From UBA7672 sp047601145 (GTDB taxonomy: Bacteria; Pseudomonadota; Alphaproteobacteria; Caulobacterales; Hyphomonadaceae), in contig JASGJW010000001.1 of the NCBI GenBank assembly GCA_047601145.1, positions 1,054,001 through 1,118,000 on the forward strand: 64,000 nucleotides of DNA, in the 5' to 3' direction. Numbering within the stretch: position 1 is the stretch's first letter; the number at the start of each line of letters is the position of its first letter. The notes below the pieces were generated by a model. The model saw only the letters and a program-made list of their open reading frames with translations, was not told the DNA's origin and ran no database searches. A program made the position numbers and the translations under genes. Positions 43,606 to 52,258 of this stretch are shown piece after piece.

Positions 43606-44922
43606 ATGGCGGATACGGTGACGACCGAAACCCCGATCGAAACACCTGTTGATCGGGGCCTTGAGGCTTTCCGCAAGAATGGCCTCGAGCGAGGCGCAAC
43701 GCCGCCAAAAGCCAGCGAGATCGACCTCGCGACCTTCGACATCACCGATCCCGAGCTGTGGCGGCAGGAAGCCTACTGGGACTATTTCGCCCGCATGCGC
43801 AAAGAGGCGCCGGTGAGCTGGACGCCGGAGAGCCCGTTCGGCCCGTACTGGAACGTGTCCAACTACAAGGACATCATGACCGTGGACACGACCCACGGCG
43901 TGTTCTCGTCCGAGGGCGGCATTACCGTCGTCGACCAGGACGAGGACTTCCAGCTGCCGATGTTCATTGCGATGGACCCGCCCAAGCACGACCTGCAGCG
44001 CAAGACGGTGCAGTCGATCGTGGGGCCGGACAATCTTCGCACGTTCGAGAGCCTGATCCGTTCGCGCACGACCGAAATCTTCGACAAGCTCGACATCAGC
44101 CAGCCTTTCGACTGGGTGGATAAAGTGTCGATCGAGCTGACCACCATGATGCTCGCGACGCTGTTTGATTTCCCATTCGAGGATCGCCGCAAGCTGACGC
44201 GCTGGTCCGATGTCGCAACCGGCCGCTCGAACCCCGACATCGTCACCTCCGAGGAGCAGTGGCGCGGCGAGCTGATGGAATGCCTCGGCTATTTCACCGG
44301 GCTGTGGAACCAGCGGGTCAACGCTGAACCCAAGGGCGACCTCATCTCGATGCTTGCCCATGGCGAGCACACGCGGAACATGACGCCGCAGGAATATCTC
44401 GGAAACCTGATCCTGCTCATCGTCGGCGGCAACGACACGACCCGCAATTCGATGACCGGCGGCGTCTACGCCATGATGAAGAAATTCCCGGACCAGTGGG
44501 AGAAGCTGAAGGCCAACCCTCAGCTCGTGCCGTCAGCCGTGTCGGAGATCATCCGCTGGCAGACCCCGCTCGCCCACATGCGCCGCACGGCGCTGGAGGA
44601 TTTCGAGCTGAACGGCCAGACAATCAAGAAGGGCGAGAAAGTGTTGATGTGGTACGTCTCGGGCAACCGGGACGAGACGCAGTACACCCGGCCGAACGAC
44701 CTCTGGATCGAGCGTCCGATGGTGCGCCGCCACCTGTCGTTCGGCTTCGGGATCCACCGCTGCGTCGGCAACCGCCTCGCCGAGCTGCAGCTGCAGGTTC
44801 TCTGGGAAGAGATCCTGAAGCGCTTCGAGAAGATCGAGGTGCTCGCCGAGCCTGAGCGTATCCCCAGCGCCTTCGTGAAGGGCTATGCGAAGATGATGGT
44901 GAAGGTAACGCCGAAGGCTTAG
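43606..44922 (+). CDS. Cytochrome P450, CYP153-like
   Basis: A 438-residue soluble P450. The heme signature is FGFGIHRCVGNRLAE with Cys386; the I-helix is LIVGGNDTTRNSM; K-helix ExxR occurs in SEIIRWQ. The combination FIAMDPPKHD, IVGGNDTTRNSMTGG and PSAVSEIIRWQTPLAHMRR is characteristic of CYP153, the soluble terminal-alkane and fatty-acid hydroxylases. Its ferredoxin and reductase partners are not adjacent. It converges with the PIG-L gene with a four-base stop overlap. Confidence 0.92.
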   Translation: MADTVTTETPIETPVDRGLEAFRKNGLERGATPPKASEIDLATFDITDPELWRQEAYWDYFARMRKEAPVSWTPESPFGPYWNVSNYKDIMTVDTTHGVFSSEGGITVVDQDEDFQLPMFIAMDPPKHDLQRKTVQSIVGPDNLRTFESLIRSRTTEIFDKLDISQPFDWVDKVSIELTTMMLATLFDFPFEDRRKLTRWSDVATGRSNPDIVTSEEQWRGELMECLGYFTGLWNQRVNAEPKGDLISMLAHGEHTRNMTPQEYLGNLILLIVGGNDTTRNSMTGGVYAMMKKFPDQWEKLKANPQLVPSAVSEIIRWQTPLAHMRRTALEDFELNGQTIKKGEKVLMWYVSGNRDETQYTRPNDLWIERPMVRRHLSFGFGIHRCVGNRLAELQLQVLWEEILKRFEKIEVLAEPERIPSAFVKGYAKMMVKVTPKA

Positions 44923-45875
44923 CCGCCTTCAGCAGCCTTTCCGCCGGTTGGGCACGACGCTGACGGCGCCTGCAGGCGCGAATAGCTGCGGCCGATCCAG
45001 GCGTTGTGTTCGGGTTCCCACGTCGCCTTCGCATGGTTGTCGCTGAGACCGGAAGCGGTCGCAGCCCACGTGCCGACATCAATCACATAGTCTTCGCCCG
45101 AGACGTTCACCGGCTTGGTGCGTGTGAAGTATTCGAGATGGCGGTGCAGCGGCGCGCACGGGTGCAGCTTTGCAACCTCTTCCATCGCGAAGGCGACCGC
45201 CCGGTGATCGGGATGATCGCCCGGGTTCAGCTTGGCGTCGAGTTCAGCGATGTGCAGCGTGAGGCCTGAACCTGTGACGCGCTCGGCTTCGACGATGGCG
45301 CCGAGCGTGGCCAGCAGATCGTCCCAGCCCTCATAGCGGGCGCTCTGTTCCACGGTCCCAGAGGATGCCGCATCGCCCGACCGCAGGCGCGTCAGCGATT
45401 CCGGATGCGGCGTTGAGACTTTTCCATTCACGATGTTGCCGTCAGGCAGGCGCAGGAAATAGACCACGGCGTTGGCATAGGCGTAGCGCTGAACGCCGTG
45501 CCCTCCGCGATCCACCATTGCGCTGTCCATCTTGGCGCCCTGGCCAGCTGCAGGAGCGGCCGCATTCGCCATGAAGCGCACGGCCCGCAATGCGCCTTCC
45601 TCCCGCGCGAGATAATAGGGAACAGGCTCGCCGCCGGCGCCTGCGCCCGCGTCTCCTGCCGTCACGTGGATGAACACCGCCTTTTCCTGCGGCTCGTCCA
45701 TCGCGCGATAGGCGGCGGGATTCATGAAGAGCTGCCAGTCGTCCTGGTGCGCCACCGTGAACACGCTCACCATTGGCGGGGAGGGGGGCGGAGGCAGAGC
45801 CGCGACCTGCGCTGCCGGCGTTGCAGCGCAGGCGGAGGCAAGACCTGAGAGGCAGGCGGCGAGGAGACGTTTCAT
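44919..45875 (-). CDS. PIG-L family deacetylase, lipoprotein
   Basis: A 318-residue deacetylase of the LmbE/PIG-L type. The start at 45875 follows GGAGG by six bases and encodes a lipobox-like ASAC. The metal motif AHQDDW (His43, Asp45, Asp46) and a second site with GDHPDHRAVAF are intact. The zinc enzyme removes acetyl groups from N-acetylglucosaminyl substrates. It is probably co-transcribed with the upstream amidase gene, 20 bases away. Confidence 0.85.
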   Translation of the reverse strand: MKRLLAACLSGLASACAATPAAQVAALPPPPSPPMVSVFTVAHQDDWQLFMNPAAYRAMDEPQEKAVFIHVTAGDAGAGAGGEPVPYYLAREEGALRAVRFMANAAAPAAGQGAKMDSAMVDRGGHGVQRYAYANAVVYFLRLPDGNIVNGKVSTPHPESLTRLRSGDAASSGTVEQSARYEGWDDLLATLGAIVEAERVTGSGLTLHIAELDAKLNPGDHPDHRAVAFAMEEVAKLHPCAPLHRHLEYFTRTKPVNVSGEDYVIDVGTWAATASGLSDNHAKATWEPEHNAWIGRSYSRLQAPSASCPTGGKAAEGG

Positions 45876-45895
45876 GGCCGGTCCTCCGCCAGTCC

Positions 45896-47389
45896 TCAGC
45901 CGGCCCACACCTTGGGGCGCTTGCCGATCCACGGCTGGGCCGCTTCCAGCTCGAATGCGATCTCGAGCAGCGTTTTCTCGGCGCCGTTGGCGGCGCTGAA
46001 CTGGATGCCGACCGGCAGGCCGCCCGTCGTCCAGCCCATCGGAAGGCTCATCGCAGGCGCGCCTGAGACGTTGTGGATCAGCGTATAGCCGACCTCGTGC
46101 AGCAACCGCTCGCGCAGCGTGTCGAACGGCACGTCGCCACGCAGATAACCAAGCGGGGAGGGGGGCGAGGTAAAGACCGGCGAGATCACGATGTCGAAGC
46201 CCTTGATCCACGCGTCATAGGCCGTTGCGGCGGCGAGCAGGCGCTGCTGGATCGCGCCGATGTCGGCTTCCTTCAGCTTGGTGGCGTTGGCCGCCATGGC
46301 GAGGGTGAAGGGCTCGACCATGGTGGTGTCGGCTTTCTTGCCGAGCAGCTTTTCCACGCCAGCCACGTCCTGCGCAGCGCCCAGCGACCAGAAGGCGAGG
46401 AAATCATCGCCGAATGTCGGGGCGGTCGGCCAGTTGGTCGGGCCGACAATGGTATGGCCCTGGGCTTCAAGGAGCTTGGCGGTGGCCTGGAGGATGCCGG
46501 CGACTTCGGCCTCGGGTTCGAAGCCAGCAAAACCCTTGGAGACGATGCCGACTTTGAGGCGCGTCTTGCTGGGGCCGGTGACCATCCCGACGGGCGGAAA
46601 GACGGCCGCCGCTCCACTGGCTTCACACGCAGCAAAGAAGCCAGCCGTGTCGCGAACGGTGCGTGAGACAACGCCTTGAACGGCGAGGTCGAGCGGGCGT
46701 GCGCCGGGCTGCTCGTCAATCATGCGGCCGCGCGAAGGCTTGAGGCCGACAAGGCCATTGTTCGCCGCAGGGAAGCGGATCGAGCCGCCGCCGTCATTGG
46801 CGTGCGCCATGGGCACGACGCCCGCAGCCGTCGCAGCGGCTGCCCCGCCTGACGAACCGGCTGTCGAGCGCGTCGTGTCCCACGGGTTCTTCGCGGGCGG
46901 GAAGGCGAGAGGTTCGGTGGTCGGCAGGTAGCCGTTCTCGGGTGCAGCCGACTTGCCGATGCAGACGAGACCCGCCGCGAACATCGCCGCGACGAACGTG
47001 TCGTCTTTCGCGGCGGGCGGCTGGCCGGCAGTCGAGGCCGAGCCAAAGCGCGTGACCACGCCCGCGACATTGTCGAGGTCCTTCACGAGGAAGGGTACGC
47101 CGGCGAACGGGCCGGTCAGCGCCGTCTTCGCTTTTTCGCGCGCCATCGCGAACGTGTCGGTGACCAGGAAGTTGATCTGCGGCTGCACGGCTTCGGCGCG
47201 CTTGATCGCCTCTTCGACCGCTTCGGCGGCGCTGATTTCCTTGTTGCGGATCATCGAGGCGAGCTGCGTTGCATCCGGCAGGTCGTGGCTCGCCTCGGGA
47301 ACAGCCGCGGGAGCGACTGCCGCTGGAGCGCATGCCGCGAGGCCTGTTCCGTAGACCGTCGCAAGTAATGTGCGCCGTGTAAGTCTCAT
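45896..47389 (-). CDS. Amidase, exported (Tat-type signal)
   Basis: A 497-residue amidase-signature enzyme. Ser/Ser/Lys triad: Lys103 (FLVKDLD), cis-Ser179 (AGSSGG) and nucleophile Ser203 (NDGGGSIRFPA). The N-terminus MRLTRRTLLATV has a twin-arginine look and ends in LAAC, so it may be a Tat-exported lipoprotein. The pattern fits the 6-aminohexanoate-cyclic-dimer hydrolase/GatA-like group. Substrate unknown. Confidence 0.88.
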   Translation of the reverse strand: MRLTRRTLLATVYGTGLAACAPAAVAPAAVPEASHDLPDATQLASMIRNKEISAAEAVEEAIKRAEAVQPQINFLVTDTFAMAREKAKTALTGPFAGVPFLVKDLDNVAGVVTRFGSASTAGQPPAAKDDTFVAAMFAAGLVCIGKSAAPENGYLPTTEPLAFPPAKNPWDTTRSTAGSSGGAAAATAAGVVPMAHANDGGGSIRFPAANNGLVGLKPSRGRMIDEQPGARPLDLAVQGVVSRTVRDTAGFFAACEASGAAAVFPPVGMVTGPSKTRLKVGIVSKGFAGFEPEAEVAGILQATAKLLEAQGHTIVGPTNWPTAPTFGDDFLAFWSLGAAQDVAGVEKLLGKKADTTMVEPFTLAMAANATKLKEADIGAIQQRLLAAATAYDAWIKGFDIVISPVFTSPPSPLGYLRGDVPFDTLRERLLHEVGYTLIHNVSGAPAMSLPMGWTTGGLPVGIQFSAANGAEKTLLEIAFELEAAQPWIGKRPKVWAG

Positions 47390-47510
47390 GTCCGTCTCCC
47401 TGCGTTTCTGTTTTGCGAAAGGCTCGCAATTGACAGCGTCAGGCGCAAGCGGCGCCGTTGAGGGAAGCAGCAGAAATTTTCGGTGCTTGCAGACGATTAT
47501 CTGCTGGCTG

Positions 47511-47894
47511 TCACATGGGTTCGATCAGGTCCCAGAGATTGCCGGCCACATCCTCGAACACGACGACCTTGCCATAGGCCTCGGTGCGAGGCGCTTCGCG
47601 GAATTTCACGCCTTGATCGAGCATGTGCTGGTAGTCGCGATCGAAATTGCTCGTTTCGAGGAAGAGGAAGACGCGCCCGCCGGTCTGGTTGCCGATCGCG
47701 GCTTCCTGCTTCGGGCCGGACGCCTTCGCCAGTAGCAGCGCCGCGCCGCGCGTGCCTGGCGGCTCCATCACCACCCAGCGCTTGCCGCCGCCCATGTCGA
47801 GGTCTTCCGCCAGCTCGAAGCCGAGGCAGCGCGAGAACCAGTCGATCGCTTCGTCATAGTCGCGGACGACAAGGGAGAGTTTGGCGATCTGCAT
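47511..47894 (-). CDS. VOC family protein (glyoxalase/dioxygenase fold)
   Basis: A 127-residue vicinal-oxygen-chelate protein with paired beta-alpha-beta-beta-beta units: KLSLVVRDYDEAIDWFSRCLGFEL and a C-terminal VVFEDVAGNLWDLIEPM. Metal ligands of classic glyoxalase I (His/Glu) are not all present, so the activity is open. Its start overlaps the fhs stop by one base. Confidence 0.87.
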   Translation of the reverse strand: MQIAKLSLVVRDYDEAIDWFSRCLGFELAEDLDMGGGKRWVVMEPPGTRGAALLLAKASGPKQEAAIGNQTGGRVFLFLETSNFDRDYQHMLDQGVKFREAPRTEAYGKVVVFEDVAGNLWDLIEPM

Positions 47895-49564
47895 CAGGAG
47901 AGACCATGGATGTTTCCGTCGACATCGACCGACATGAGTTCTGCGGCAGGCTGGCGCGGCAGGCCGGGCATGGTCATGAGGTCGCCGCAGATCGCAACGA
48001 CGAAACCGGCGCCGGCCGAGAGACGCACCTCGCGGATGTCGAGGATGTGGTCTACCGGCGCGCCAAGTTTCTCCGGATCGGTCGAGAAGGAATACTGCGT
48101 CTTGGCGATGCAGACAGGGAGGCGGCCAAAACCTGCTTCTTCCCAGCGTTTCAGTTGCGCGATCACTTTTGAAGGCGCGGAGACGCCGGCGGCGCGGTAG
48201 ATTTTCTTCGCTGTTGTCTCGATCTTGGCGAGCAGGGGCAGCGCATCGTCATAAAGGACGTGGAACCTGTCCTCGCGCTTCGCAAGCTGGTCGATCACAG
48301 CCCTGGCGAGCTCTTCTGCGCCCTTGCCGCCCTCGGCCCAGTGGCGGCAGGTGAAGGCCTGTGCGCCCATGCTCTCGACGATGCGCTTTACCGTTTCAAC
48401 TTCGGCGGCGGTATCAGTGGTGAAATGGTTCAGCGCGACGAGGACGGGCAGGCCGTAGCCACGCAGGTTCTCGATATGGCGCTGCACGTTCACCGCGCCC
48501 CGCGTCAGGGCCTCGATATTTTCCTTGCCGAGATCGCCCTTGGCGACCCCGCCATTCATCTTCATCGAGCGGATGGTCGCAACCAGCACAGCTGCTTTGG
48601 GCCTGAGACCGGAGAGGCGGCATTTGATGTCGAAGAATTTCTGCGCGCCCAAGTCTGCGCCGAAGCCTGCCTCAGTCACGACGATATCGCCCAGCTTCAG
48701 TGCGGCGCGCGTCGCCAGCACGGAATTGCAGCCATGCGCGATGTTGGCGAAGGGGCCGAGATGGAGGATTGCGGGCGTATTCTCCATCGTCTGGACGAGA
48801 TTGGGTTGCAGCGCATCCTTCAAGAGGACGGCCATTGCACCGTCCGCCTTGATGTCGCCCGCCGTCACGGGCTTCCGGTCGCGCGTTTCGGCCACGATGA
48901 TACGGGAGAGGCGCGCCTTGAGATCGGCGAGGTCCTCCGCGAGGCACATGATCGCCATGACTTCGGAGGCGACCGTGATGTCGAAGCCGCCTTCGATCGG
49001 CGTGCCGTTGGCCGGGCCGCCGAGGCCGGTCACGATATCACGCAGGTTGCGATCGTTGACGTCGAGGGCGCGCTTCCAGCGGATGCGGCGCGAGTCGATG
49101 CCGAGCGCATTGCCCCAGTGGATGTGGTTGTCGATCATCGCCGAGAGCAGATTGTGCGCCGCCGTGATGGCGTGGAAGTCGCCGGTGAAGTGCAGGTTGA
49201 TCTCGTCCATCGGAACGACTTGGGCATAGCCGCCGCCTGTGGCGCCGCCCTTTTGTCCAAAGCATGGACCGAGCGAGGGTTCGCGCAGGGCAATCACCGT
49301 CTTCTTGCCGAGCCGGGTGAGCGCGTCGCCAAGTCCCACCGTTGTCGTGGTCTTGCCTTCGCCTGCGGGCGTCGGGTTCATCGCAGTTACAAGCACGAGA
49401 TCGCCATCCGGCCGCGAGGCAAGCGACTTCAGGTATTGTGCGCCGATCTTCGCCTTGGTGTGGCCGTAGGGGACAAGTGCATCCGCCGGAATGCCCAGCT
49501 TCTCGCCCACCGCCACGATCGGCAGTAGCCGCGCCCGGCGCGCAATCTCACCATCACTGTCCAT
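47894..49564 (-). CDS. fhs: Formate--tetrahydrofolate ligase
   Basis: ATP-dependent synthesis of 10-formyl-THF from formate, 556 residues. The ATP loop PTPAGEGKTTTTVGL (64-78) and the signature FGQKGGATGGGYAQVVPMDEINLHFTGDFHAI are clear. The enzyme feeds one-carbon units to purines and fMet. It links formally with purE/purK elsewhere in the window only by pathway. Confidence 0.97.
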   Translation of the reverse strand: MDSDGEIARRARLLPIVAVGEKLGIPADALVPYGHTKAKIGAQYLKSLASRPDGDLVLVTAMNPTPAGEGKTTTTVGLGDALTRLGKKTVIALREPSLGPCFGQKGGATGGGYAQVVPMDEINLHFTGDFHAITAAHNLLSAMIDNHIHWGNALGIDSRRIRWKRALDVNDRNLRDIVTGLGGPANGTPIEGGFDITVASEVMAIMCLAEDLADLKARLSRIIVAETRDRKPVTAGDIKADGAMAVLLKDALQPNLVQTMENTPAILHLGPFANIAHGCNSVLATRAALKLGDIVVTEAGFGADLGAQKFFDIKCRLSGLRPKAAVLVATIRSMKMNGGVAKGDLGKENIEALTRGAVNVQRHIENLRGYGLPVLVALNHFTTDTAAEVETVKRIVESMGAQAFTCRHWAEGGKGAEELARAVIDQLAKREDRFHVLYDDALPLLAKIETTAKKIYRAAGVSAPSKVIAQLKRWEEAGFGRLPVCIAKTQYSFSTDPEKLGAPVDHILDIREVRLSAGAGFVVAICGDLMTMPGLPRQPAAELMSVDVDGNIHGLS

Positions 49565-49629
49565 GAAGGCCCCGTCTTTGTGGTGGAACGATCTAAGCGG
49601 GCGCGTAGCGGTCTGTCATCCCGGGAAGG

Positions 49630-50790
49630 CTAGATCTCCCCGGCCTTCGCCATGCGCTGGAGTTCGCGGCCGATCACCATCTGCTGGATCTGCGTGGTGC
49701 CTTCATAGAGGCGCAGGATGCGGACGTCGCGGTAGAAGCGCTCGACGGCGTAGTCGGCGATATAGCCTGAGCCGCCGAATACCTGCACGGCGCGGTCCGC
49801 CACGCGGCCAACCATTTCGGTGCACCACATCTTGGTGGCGGCAGCGAGAAGGGTGACCTTTTCCTTCGCGTCGTATTTCTTGACCGCATCGAGAACCATC
49901 GCACGGCCTGCGGCGGCCTCGGCATAGCTGTCGGCGATCATGCCCATGACCAGCTGGTGTTCGATGATCGGCTTGCCGAACTGTTTCCGTTCGGAGGCGT
50001 ATCGCGTCATTTCCTCGACCAGCCGTTCGGCGATGCCGACGGAGAGTGAGGAGATATGGAGGCGGCCGCGATCGAGCACCGACATCGCCACCTTCATGCC
50101 TTCGCCTTCCTCGCCAAGGCGGTTGGTGATCGGCACGCGGGCGTTGTCGAACGTCACGTCGCAGACATTGGCGCCCTGCTGGCCCATCTTCTTCTCGGGC
50201 TTGCCGATGGTGACGCCCGGCGTCGAGCGCTCGACGATGAAGGCGGAAAGGCCCTTGGGCCCTGGCGTGTTCGCGTCGGTGCGCGCCATCACGGTGAAGA
50301 TGTGCGCCTTGTCGGCGTTGGTGATGAAACGCTTCGAACCGTTGAGGACGTAGTGGTTCCCGTCCTTCACTGCCTTCGTCTTGGCCGAGCCGGCGTCCGA
50401 TCCGGAATCCGGTTCCGTAAGCGCGAAGGAGGCGATCACTTCGCCAGTCGCGAGCTTCGGTAGCCAGTCGCGCTTCTGGTCGTCGTTGCCGAACATGACG
50501 ATGCCCTGGCTGCCGATGCCGACATTAGTGCCGAAGGTCGAGCGGAAGGCCGGCGACGTGTGCCCCATCTCGAGGATCACCAGCGCCTCTTCCTCCATGC
50601 TGAGGCCGAGGCCGCCATAGTCTTCCGAAATCGAGATGCCGAAGAGGCCGAGATCGCGCATCTCCTGCACGATCGGTTCGGGGATGGCGTTGGTCTCGGA
50701 GACAAGCTGCTCGTTGGGGCGGCAAACCTCGTTGACAAACCGCCGGACAGTCTCGATGAGCTGCTGCCGCGTTTCGAGATCGAGCGCCAT
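49630..50790 (-). CDS. Acyl-CoA dehydrogenase
   Basis: A 386-residue FAD enzyme of fatty-acid or branched-chain acyl-CoA oxidation. Characteristic runs: ASFALTEPDSGSDAGS, KRFITNADKAHIFTVMART, and the C-terminal YIADYAVERFYRDVRILRLYEGTTQIQQMVIGREL with the catalytic-base Glu candidate in YEGTTQIQ. ATG 50790 has GGAGG six bases upstream. Substrate chain length is not predictable. Confidence 0.93.
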   Translation of the reverse strand: MALDLETRQQLIETVRRFVNEVCRPNEQLVSETNAIPEPIVQEMRDLGLFGISISEDYGGLGLSMEEEALVILEMGHTSPAFRSTFGTNVGIGSQGIVMFGNDDQKRDWLPKLATGEVIASFALTEPDSGSDAGSAKTKAVKDGNHYVLNGSKRFITNADKAHIFTVMARTDANTPGPKGLSAFIVERSTPGVTIGKPEKKMGQQGANVCDVTFDNARVPITNRLGEEGEGMKVAMSVLDRGRLHISSLSVGIAERLVEEMTRYASERKQFGKPIIEHQLVMGMIADSYAEAAAGRAMVLDAVKKYDAKEKVTLLAAATKMWCTEMVGRVADRAVQVFGGSGYIADYAVERFYRDVRILRLYEGTTQIQQMVIGRELQRMAKAGEI

Positions 50791-51420
50791 TTCCGCCTCC
50801 AATAGAACAGCGTGTCGTTGCCCCACGCGTCACTGTTTATCAACAGGGCCGTCAACAGTTTCCACAGGCGGCGGCCATTTACGAGCGCCCGGTCCGGTGA
50901 GAGCCTGAATGCGTTCAGAGAGGAGACCGTCGCGGGTCGAGCAACTGAATGTCCCCACTGGTAAGCCCGATTGGACGGGCGCTGAACAAGGGGAGCAACG
51001 AGCACCGGAAGTGAGGCCGCGCCCCCGCAGGGCAGGCGTCACGCTCGGGCGGGATCCAAAACCGCCGGAGCCCCCGAGAGGGGATGGAAACGGACACGAG
51101 CGTGGTCTCAGCCGCGCGGACGCAGAAAAGTGGAGGCGAGAGTCTCCAGAGTTGTGCGGACGCCGAACCAAGACGCTCAAGGCTCAGCTTCGCCGGATGG
51201 CGTCGAACGGGCGCGCCCCTGATCAGGGCGAAAGGGTCGCGAGACCTGAAGCTCGAAGGACGAACTGGCGGACAACCATGGTGTCGCCCCGGCCCTGTGA
51301 AAGCAGAGGCCGGGGTCGCCGTTTCTGGGGCGCCTTTTTCCATTCCTGGCGCTGGAAACAAAAACACCCCGCACGTTGCCGTGCGGGGCGCTTCGCAGTC
51401 CTGTGCACCCGTTGCCGGGG
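50791..51420. other. 630-base gene-free interval, hairpin-rich; possible structured RNA
   Basis: No convincing protein gene: the open frames here are Arg/Pro-rich and overlap each other on both strands. Several stable hairpins occur on the plus strand: 50965-50980 (GCCCG/CGGGC), 51072-51083 (CCCC-GAGA-GGGG), 51132-51147 (GGAG/CTCC), a palindrome CCCTGATCAGGG at 51217-51228, and 51235-51246 (GGTC-GCGA-GACC). Two of the loops are GNRA tetraloops. A strong stem GCCCCGGCC/GGCCGGGG at 51286-51315 and then TTTTT at 51334-51338 could be a terminator. This is compatible with a noncoding RNA of about 400 bases, but no known class was recognised. Confidence 0.45.
51286..51338 (+). terminator. Possible terminator of the hairpin-rich interval
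   Basis: GCCCCGGCC (51286-51294) pairs with GGCCGGGG (51308-51315); a second short stem CGCC/GGCG leads directly into CCTTTTTC. This strand polarity would end a plus-strand transcript. Confidence 0.5.
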
Positions 51421-51753
51421 CTATTTGATCTTGATCGTCGCGGTGCCCTGATCGCTCGTCAGGTCGAACGAGTCGCCGGACTTCTTGCCCGCCGGATAGA
51501 CGGTGCATTCTTCATTCGGGCTCATGTTTGACGAGGTGCAGAGCTTTTCGCCGTCGATGCGCCACTTGCCCGTGACCTGTCCGTCCATCGCCGAGAACGT
51601 GCCGTCCGGCTTGTAGGCCACATCGATATCCATGCCCTGGACCTGGAGGATGATCCCCTTGGTCGTCACTTCCTGCAGTGTCGTTGGTTGCTGCGCGAAA
51701 GCGGGAGCGGCGATGGCCGTCAGCGCGGCACAGGCCGCAATGATCCTTTTCAT
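51421..51753 (-). CDS. Small secreted protein, tandem paralogue 2
   Basis: A 110-residue exported protein (signal peptide cut after AAPAFA). The mature domain TTLQEVTTKGI...VTGKWRIDGEKLCTSSNMSPNEECTVYPAGKKSGD carries two Cys likely disulfide-bonded. It shares the pattern TGKWRIDGxKLCT...C..YPAGKK with the adjacent gene. The final strand is GTATIKIK. Unknown envelope role. It follows its paralogue after 11 bases. Confidence 0.78.
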   Translation of the reverse strand: MKRIIAACAALTAIAAPAFAQQPTTLQEVTTKGIILQVQGMDIDVAYKPDGTFSAMDGQVTGKWRIDGEKLCTSSNMSPNEECTVYPAGKKSGDSFDLTSDQGTATIKIK

Positions 51754-51764
51754 GTGCGCGATCC

Positions 51765-52118
51765 TCACTTGTTGATGGTGACGGAGACTTCACCCAGCAT
51801 CGGGTTGGTCACCTTGAATTCGTCGCCCGGCTTCTTGCCGGCGGGGTATTCGATGCAGGTCTCGGTCGGGTTCATCGAGTTGAGCGTGCACAGCTTCGTG
51901 CCGTCGATGCGCCACTTGCCGGTCATCGTCTGACCCATGGCTTCGGTCGAGTAGGTGCCGTCGGCCTTGTAGGTCATCGGCAGCTCGAGCGCCTGGCCCT
52001 GCATGTCGGCTCTGATCACGGTGCCCTTGGTCGTGACGTTCTGCAGCGTCGTCGCATCCTGCGCGAACGCCGGCGCGGCGCAGGCGATCACAGCCGCCGC
52101 AAGCATCAGCTTCTTCAT
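51765..52118 (-). CDS. Small secreted protein, tandem paralogue 1
   Basis: A 117-residue exported protein (signal peptide cut after AAPAFA). Its mature sequence aligns along its length with the next gene: TTLQNVTTKGTVI, a YKADGTYST turn, TGKWRIDGTKLCTLN, C..YPAGKKPGDEF and a terminal EVSVTINK strand. Two conserved Cys. Upstream gene of the pair, from a tandem duplication. Confidence 0.8.
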   Translation of the reverse strand: MKKLMLAAAVIACAAPAFAQDATTLQNVTTKGTVIRADMQGQALELPMTYKADGTYSTEAMGQTMTGKWRIDGTKLCTLNSMNPTETCIEYPAGKKPGDEFKVTNPMLGEVSVTINK

Positions 52119-52258
52119 GGGGAGGTCTCCGTCCTCTTGTTTTGACCGCTTCCCGGGTCAGCCCCGCGCGGCGCGCGAAACGTACCAGTTTCCTGATGTG
52201 CAGCAAGCAAGAGTCCGCAGCAGGACTGCCATTACGCTGCGGTCATCAAAGAGAATGC

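Noticed and set aside
48260..49528. Open frame of 422 codons opposite fhs
   Set aside because: Antisense to an intact fhs; sequence is low-information.
50837..50871. DnaA-box-like sequences (TTATCAACA and TTTCCACA) near 50.84 kb
   Set aside because: Only two, each imperfect; no cluster, no AT-rich unwinding region and no dnaA or hemE next to it, so not a replication origin.
50900..51340. tmRNA, RNase P RNA or SRP RNA as explanation for the interval
   Set aside because: No tag-peptide coding run, no T-arm and CCA end, no RNase P P4 core and no SRP tetraloop domain could be found by eye.
50909..51451. 180-codon open frame in the hairpin-rich interval
   Set aside because: Arg/Pro-rich, overlaps other equally long frames on both strands and has no good ribosome site.
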